In this document: piece after piece, positions 61,234 through 64,000 of the stretch
How positions within the stretch are numbered: position 1 is the first letter of the stretch
Layout of the letters: every line of letters begins with the position of its first letter
Origin: Saprospiraceae bacterium
GTDB lineage: Bacteria > Bacteroidota > Bacteroidia > Chitinophagales > Saprospiraceae
DNA length: 64,000 nucleotides
Direction: 5' to 3'
Assembly: GCA_020627785.1 (NCBI GenBank)
Contig: JAHDGF010000005.1
Span: forward strand, 59,915 to 123,914
Notes under the pieces: model-generated
The model's input: the letters and a program-made list of their open reading frames with translations, nothing else
The model's database searches: none
Told to the model about the DNA's origin: nothing
Position numbers and translations under genes: made by a program

Positions 61234-62304
61234 TTAGTCAGAAGTGCAGTCCCCATTCAGACTTTCAATCCATTCTTTTATAATTTTAAGTCCTTCTTCA
61301 TGGACAAGACTTCTTCCCAACTCAGGCATCATTTCCCCTGGATCCTGCGTAAGCATACGATAGTATAGAATGGATTCTTCAGCATTTCCAGGTTGAATAT
61401 CAAAACTTCTACCGCCTGCTCCTTTTCCGGCGGCAACAGGGGGTTTGCAGATCCCTAAATGATTGCTTCTTTTTTCATTGTATTGAAGATACAAGCCTGA
61501 AGTATTTCCTGGACCATTGGGTCGATGGCAGTGACCACAGTTTACATCTAAATACGCCAATGCACGATCTTGAATGTCCGCCGATGGATCAGAATATGCC
61601 ACCATGGTTTTTGGTAATTCAATTTCATTATTTAGGGATATAACTCCCTTTTCAACAAGATGCTTAACTTGAGATATCTCTCGACCGTCTAAGTTTATTT
61701 TTCGATCAAGGTTTGCATATTTAAATCCAATGGGTTCAATTTTTTCATTGGCATTGTGACAACTCTTACATTGATTTTTATTTGGTATTATATAGTCGAA
61801 AGATAACTTTTCACTCCCTTGATTAATTTCCATCGCAATGATATCACCAAGCTTACTTCTTTTTGCATCAGAGTAATTTTCATCCCATTGATAACTGATT
61901 GCTCTCCAATCATCTGATCCCTTAATAAGCAATCTGGTTTCCATTATTTTTTCTTCTCCTACCTGTTCCTTTCCATAACAGAAATTTTTCACAAGGATAC
62001 TTCCTTCTGGCCACTCGAAGTGACCTTCGGTACGGAGGTATGCGTTCTTACCCTCAGGTATATATACATATCTTTCCTTGGATGTATAGTCAGAGAATAA
62101 GGAATTTGTTACTTCGTATTTAATTAATTGTGACGCTGGTGCAAATCCAGATTCACCAGAAATCGATAATTCATATTCAGAAAGTAGTTCAAAGAATTCT
62201 CCTTCTGGCGGAACCTGCACGGTAGATTGCAGCGGAGTACTGCAGGCTTGGTAAAGAAGCCAAATTAGTAGAATTGATAGGATATGAAATTTAGAGACAG
62301 TCAT
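61234..62304 (-). CDS. SO_2930-like diheme c-type cytochrome lipoprotein
   Basis: A 356-residue exported protein. The signal peptide ends with a lipobox-like YQAC (Cys21). It has two heme c attachment sites, CKSCH (about residues 179-183) and CGHCH (about 256-260), in the arrangement of the SO_2930 family, plus later Met residues in PGEMMPELGR that could be axial ligands. The family is linked in many genomes to a parallel beta-helix protein, as here: the two genes overlap by 14 bases. Probable periplasmic or outer-membrane electron-transfer role; the substrate is unknown. Confidence 0.87.
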   Translation of the reverse strand: MTVSKFHILSILLIWLLYQACSTPLQSTVQVPPEGEFFELLSEYELSISGESGFAPASQLIKYEVTNSLFSDYTSKERYVYIPEGKNAYLRTEGHFEWPEGSILVKNFCYGKEQVGEEKIMETRLLIKGSDDWRAISYQWDENYSDAKRSKLGDIIAMEINQGSEKLSFDYIIPNKNQCKSCHNANEKIEPIGFKYANLDRKINLDGREISQVKHLVEKGVISLNNEIELPKTMVAYSDPSADIQDRALAYLDVNCGHCHRPNGPGNTSGLYLQYNEKRSNHLGICKPPVAAGKGAGGRSFDIQPGNAEESILYYRMLTQDPGEMMPELGRSLVHEEGLKIIKEWIESLNGDCTSD

Positions 62305-63502
62305 ATGCGCTTAAGTTCCGATCTACGTTTTCAAAATCATTTGCTGCATCAATATTGGCAAATCTTAAATCTTCAGATTTATTATCTCTTATACAGATGT
62401 TCATGGGGTTCTTTCCGGTAGCATCATCTTTAAGAATACCATCATATAATATATCTTGAGGCTTACCTGGGAAAAGCATATTCACCATCTGACCAAATCG
62501 TTTAGATACGTCAGGGATGGCTGTTTTCCGTTCAAGGGTGTTATTATGGATTTTAATATCGTAGGTGTATGGATCATACCGCTGATCTTTCCAACTGGTT
62601 TCTGTGATATGGTAGGAGCAAATGCCTACACCCATGGTCTTATGGTTTATTATTTCATTCTCATAAATTTCAACTTCTTTTGCGGCTAAGAGGACGATGC
62701 CTGAGCCAGGCGGAATAATGGCTACCATGTTACCTTCAGTAGCAAAATTTTTGAGATTGTTATTTATGATTTTATTTCTGTAGACTTTACATCCTTTGCC
62801 ATTGATCTGTTTTAAATCGGGTAAATCAAAGACAAGGAGACCACCTGTATTGTTCTCTGATAAATTATCAAAGACCTCGGAATTGATACAATTTTCAATT
62901 TCTATTCCCGCCACATTATGATGAGCGTAGCAGTTTTTGACTATGATGTCCTTGGATTGGCCAACATATATTCCAGCATCTGAGGCATAAGCTGCCTCAC
63001 AATTATCAATATTTACGCCGACACATTGCACTGGATATAAGCCATAGGCACCGTTGGTGGACTTTGTACCTTGAGTCCATGTAGTTTTGACGCCTCGGAT
63101 ATCAACACCATTACATCCTTGTAATTTGATGGCATCTCCGCTGGCATCGGCCACTGTGAAATCTTGGAGTGAAATGGAATCGGCCGTTATTCTTAGTCCC
63201 TCGGCTCCCGAACTTTGTTCAAGGAAAGAAAGAATGGTTTTATCTTTTCCTGCGCCTTTTATGGTGACATTTGAAATATTATCCAGACTTAGGGACCTAT
63301 TAATCTTATATAATCCTTCCGGAATTTCTATGGTTGAATTGGGTTTTGCATCTATCAGTAATTCTTGTAGGAATTCGTAGCCATTAGGAATAACTTTTTC
63401 ATGCGAAACAACATCCTTATCTGATTTGCAAGAAATTATACATAGCAAACAAATCAATGTAAGGTAGGTTCGCAAATTATGGCTATTGGTCGAAGAATTC
63501 AT
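62291..63502 (-). CDS. parallel beta-helix lipoprotein (SO_2930-associated)
   Basis: A 403-residue lipoprotein: lipobox IISC with Cys25. It is followed by a right-handed parallel beta-helix made of N- and G-rich turns, such as NVTIKGAGKDKTILSF, VKNCYAHHNVAGIEIENC and NSEVFDNLSENNTGG. Such folds bind or cleave polysaccharides or form surface scaffolds; no polysaccharide lyase catalytic set is obvious. It is the first gene of the minus-strand trio with the diheme protein and the TonB-dependent receptor. A metal- or substrate-uptake and oxidation unit is possible. Confidence 0.85.
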   Translation of the reverse strand: MNSSTNSHNLRTYLTLICLLCIISCKSDKDVVSHEKVIPNGYEFLQELLIDAKPNSTIEIPEGLYKINRSLSLDNISNVTIKGAGKDKTILSFLEQSSGAEGLRITADSISLQDFTVADASGDAIKLQGCNGVDIRGVKTTWTQGTKSTNGAYGLYPVQCVGVNIDNCEAAYASDAGIYVGQSKDIIVKNCYAHHNVAGIEIENCINSEVFDNLSENNTGGLLVFDLPDLKQINGKGCKVYRNKIINNNLKNFATEGNMVAIIPPGSGIVLLAAKEVEIYENEIINHKTMGVGICSYHITETSWKDQRYDPYTYDIKIHNNTLERKTAIPDVSKRFGQMVNMLFPGKPQDILYDGILKDDATGKNPMNICIRDNKSEDLRFANIDAANDFENVDRNLSAYDCL

Positions 63503-63616
63503 TGTAAGATCTTTGATACTAAAATAACCTTCTTTAAAGGAATTTACGGTTAGAAATGGAAGGAATTGTGCCTAGATGGTGTTAGTCCCCTAAATTTTCG
63601 CTATTCAAAAAGTTAG

Positions 63617-63642
63617 TTGGAAAGGAAATTAATTTATATTTG
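63617..63642 (+). promoter_or_regulatory. Bacteroidota-type promoter of the tRNA gene
   Basis: A -33-like TTGG (63,617-63,620) and a -7 box TATATTTG (63,635-63,642, fitting TAnnTTTG) lie 14 bases before the tRNA, which suits the consensus of the primary sigma factor in this phylum. Confidence 0.6.
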
Positions 63643-63656
63643 CATTCTGAATTTTT

Positions 63657-63730
63657 GGCGTGGTAGCTCAGCTGGTTAGAGCGCAGCATTCATAATGCTG
63701 AGGTCGGCAGTTCAAGCCTGCCTCACGCTA
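63657..63730 (+). tRNA. tRNA-Met (anticodon CAT)
   Basis: A 74-base cloverleaf: acceptor GGCGTGG pairs with TCACGCT (two G-U pairs), D-arm GCTC...GAGC, anticodon stem CAGCA/TGCTG with loop TTCATAA (anticodon CAT), variable loop AGGTC, T-arm GGCAG/CTGCC with loop TTCAAGC, discriminator A. No CCA is encoded. The G-U first pair is not the C1xA72 mismatch of initiator tRNA, so it is elongator Met, or less likely the tRNA-Ile2 that is read as CAT before lysidine modification. Confidence 0.95.
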
Positions 63731-63732
63731 CG

Positions 63733-63761
63733 AAAGGTCCTTTTTATAAGGGCCTTTTTTT
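63733..63761 (+). terminator. Rho-independent terminator after tRNA-Met
   Basis: AAAGGTCC and GGGCCTTT pair with one G-U wobble around a TTTTTATAA loop and are followed by a run of T, right after the tRNA gene. Confidence 0.7.
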
Positions 63762-63788
63762 ATGTAGCTAAGTTTTGTCAATAATTAT

Positions 63789-64000
63789 TCAATCACCTAA
63801 TCTAGTCAGCAAAGCCTCCTTTTTGTTCCTACTGACAGGAATCTTGATATCATTTGCTAAAACGACACAATTTTCAACTCGAGAGTAAGCCTTGATGTAT
63901 TTAGTGTTTACAAGGTATGATTGGTGCAATCTGAAAAATCGGGTGTTATTTATTTTTGTTTCGAAGTGTTTGATTGTTTTTGAAGCTAAATGAGTCTTCC
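63789..64000 (-). CDS. LytTR DNA-binding domain protein, partial (C-terminal 70 residues)
   Basis: The minus-strand frame is open to the window edge and ends with TGA at 63,789-63,791. It reads as the C-terminal part of a LytTR DNA-binding domain: RFFRLHQSYLVNTKYIKAYS, followed by a strand and KIPVSRNKKEALLTRLG, typical of AlgR/LytR-type response regulators. The receiver domain, if present, lies outside the window. The tRNA terminator lies just past its stop, in convergent orientation. Confidence 0.88.
   Translation of the reverse strand, partial: KTHLASKTIKHFETKINNTRFFRLHQSYLVNTKYIKAYSRVENCVVLANDIKIPVSRNKKEALLTRLGD

Noticed and set aside
1-64000. CRISPR array, insertion sequence, integrase or prophage genes
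   Set aside because: No regularly spaced repeats, transposase, recombinase or phage structural genes were seen; the S74 proteins have signal peptides and lie among glycan genes, so they are not taken as phage tail fibres.

Overview
The window is about 64 kb of low-GC DNA (roughly one third G+C by eye) from a member of the Bacteroidota. Support for this: starts without Shine-Dalgarno sequences, a TAnnTTTG-type promoter box before the tRNA, a CarboxypepD_reg-like TonB-dependent receptor, SO_2930-type diheme cytochrome, S74 surface proteins with the N-terminus typical of this phylum, and a LytTR protein. I cannot place it below phylum level.

Bases 1 to about 58,300 form one very large surface-glycan biosynthesis locus. 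Apart from one gene (42,179-43,579), everything to 54.9 kb is on the plus strand with tight or overlapping junctions. It holds nine glycosyltransferases, a WbpL-like initiating phosphoglycosyltransferase beside a WbpM-like dehydratase and a WbpV-like reductase/epimerase, a WbpB-like UDP-sugar oxidase, two Wzx-type flippases, an O-antigen ligase/polymerase-like protein with a TPR tail, another polytopic protein that could be a Wzy, and a minus-strand ABC exporter (Wzm/Wzt) with its own glycosyltransferase. Both flippase-type and ABC-type export are therefore encoded.

The main feature is decoration of the glycan. There are five sulfotransferase-like proteins, two AsnB-type amidotransferases, three FkbM and three other methyltransferases, two GNAT proteins, two deacetylase-family proteins, and three separate MBOAT plus SGNH/AlgJ-like O-acylation modules at 9.0-12.6, 18.8-25.6 and 35.1-37.5 kb. 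Two modules carry a dedicated acyl carrier protein and an unusual loading enzyme: an LnmK-like acyltransferase/decarboxylase in the first, and an FkbH-like glyceryl-loading HAD protein with MaoC, MDR reductase and methyltransferase in the second. They look like analogues of the Dlt (D-alanylation) system in which the loader is swapped, so that propionyl-like or glyceryl/lactyl-like groups would reach a surface polysaccharide. This is the best candidate for an undescribed system here.

Other unusual content: a tandem pair of S74 autochaperone surface proteins inside the glycan cluster, a CMAH-like metallo-beta-lactamase-fold protein, a cupin-like unknown, and a glycosyltransferase whose conserved N-terminus has no ATG/GTG/TTG start.

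From 58.3 kb on the content changes. A 490-base non-coding stretch with AT-rich inverted and direct repeats is followed by a minus-strand trio (parallel beta-helix lipoprotein, SO_2930-like diheme lipoprotein, TonB-dependent receptor), a tRNA-Met(CAT) with promoter and terminator, and the 3' end of a LytTR-domain gene running off the window.
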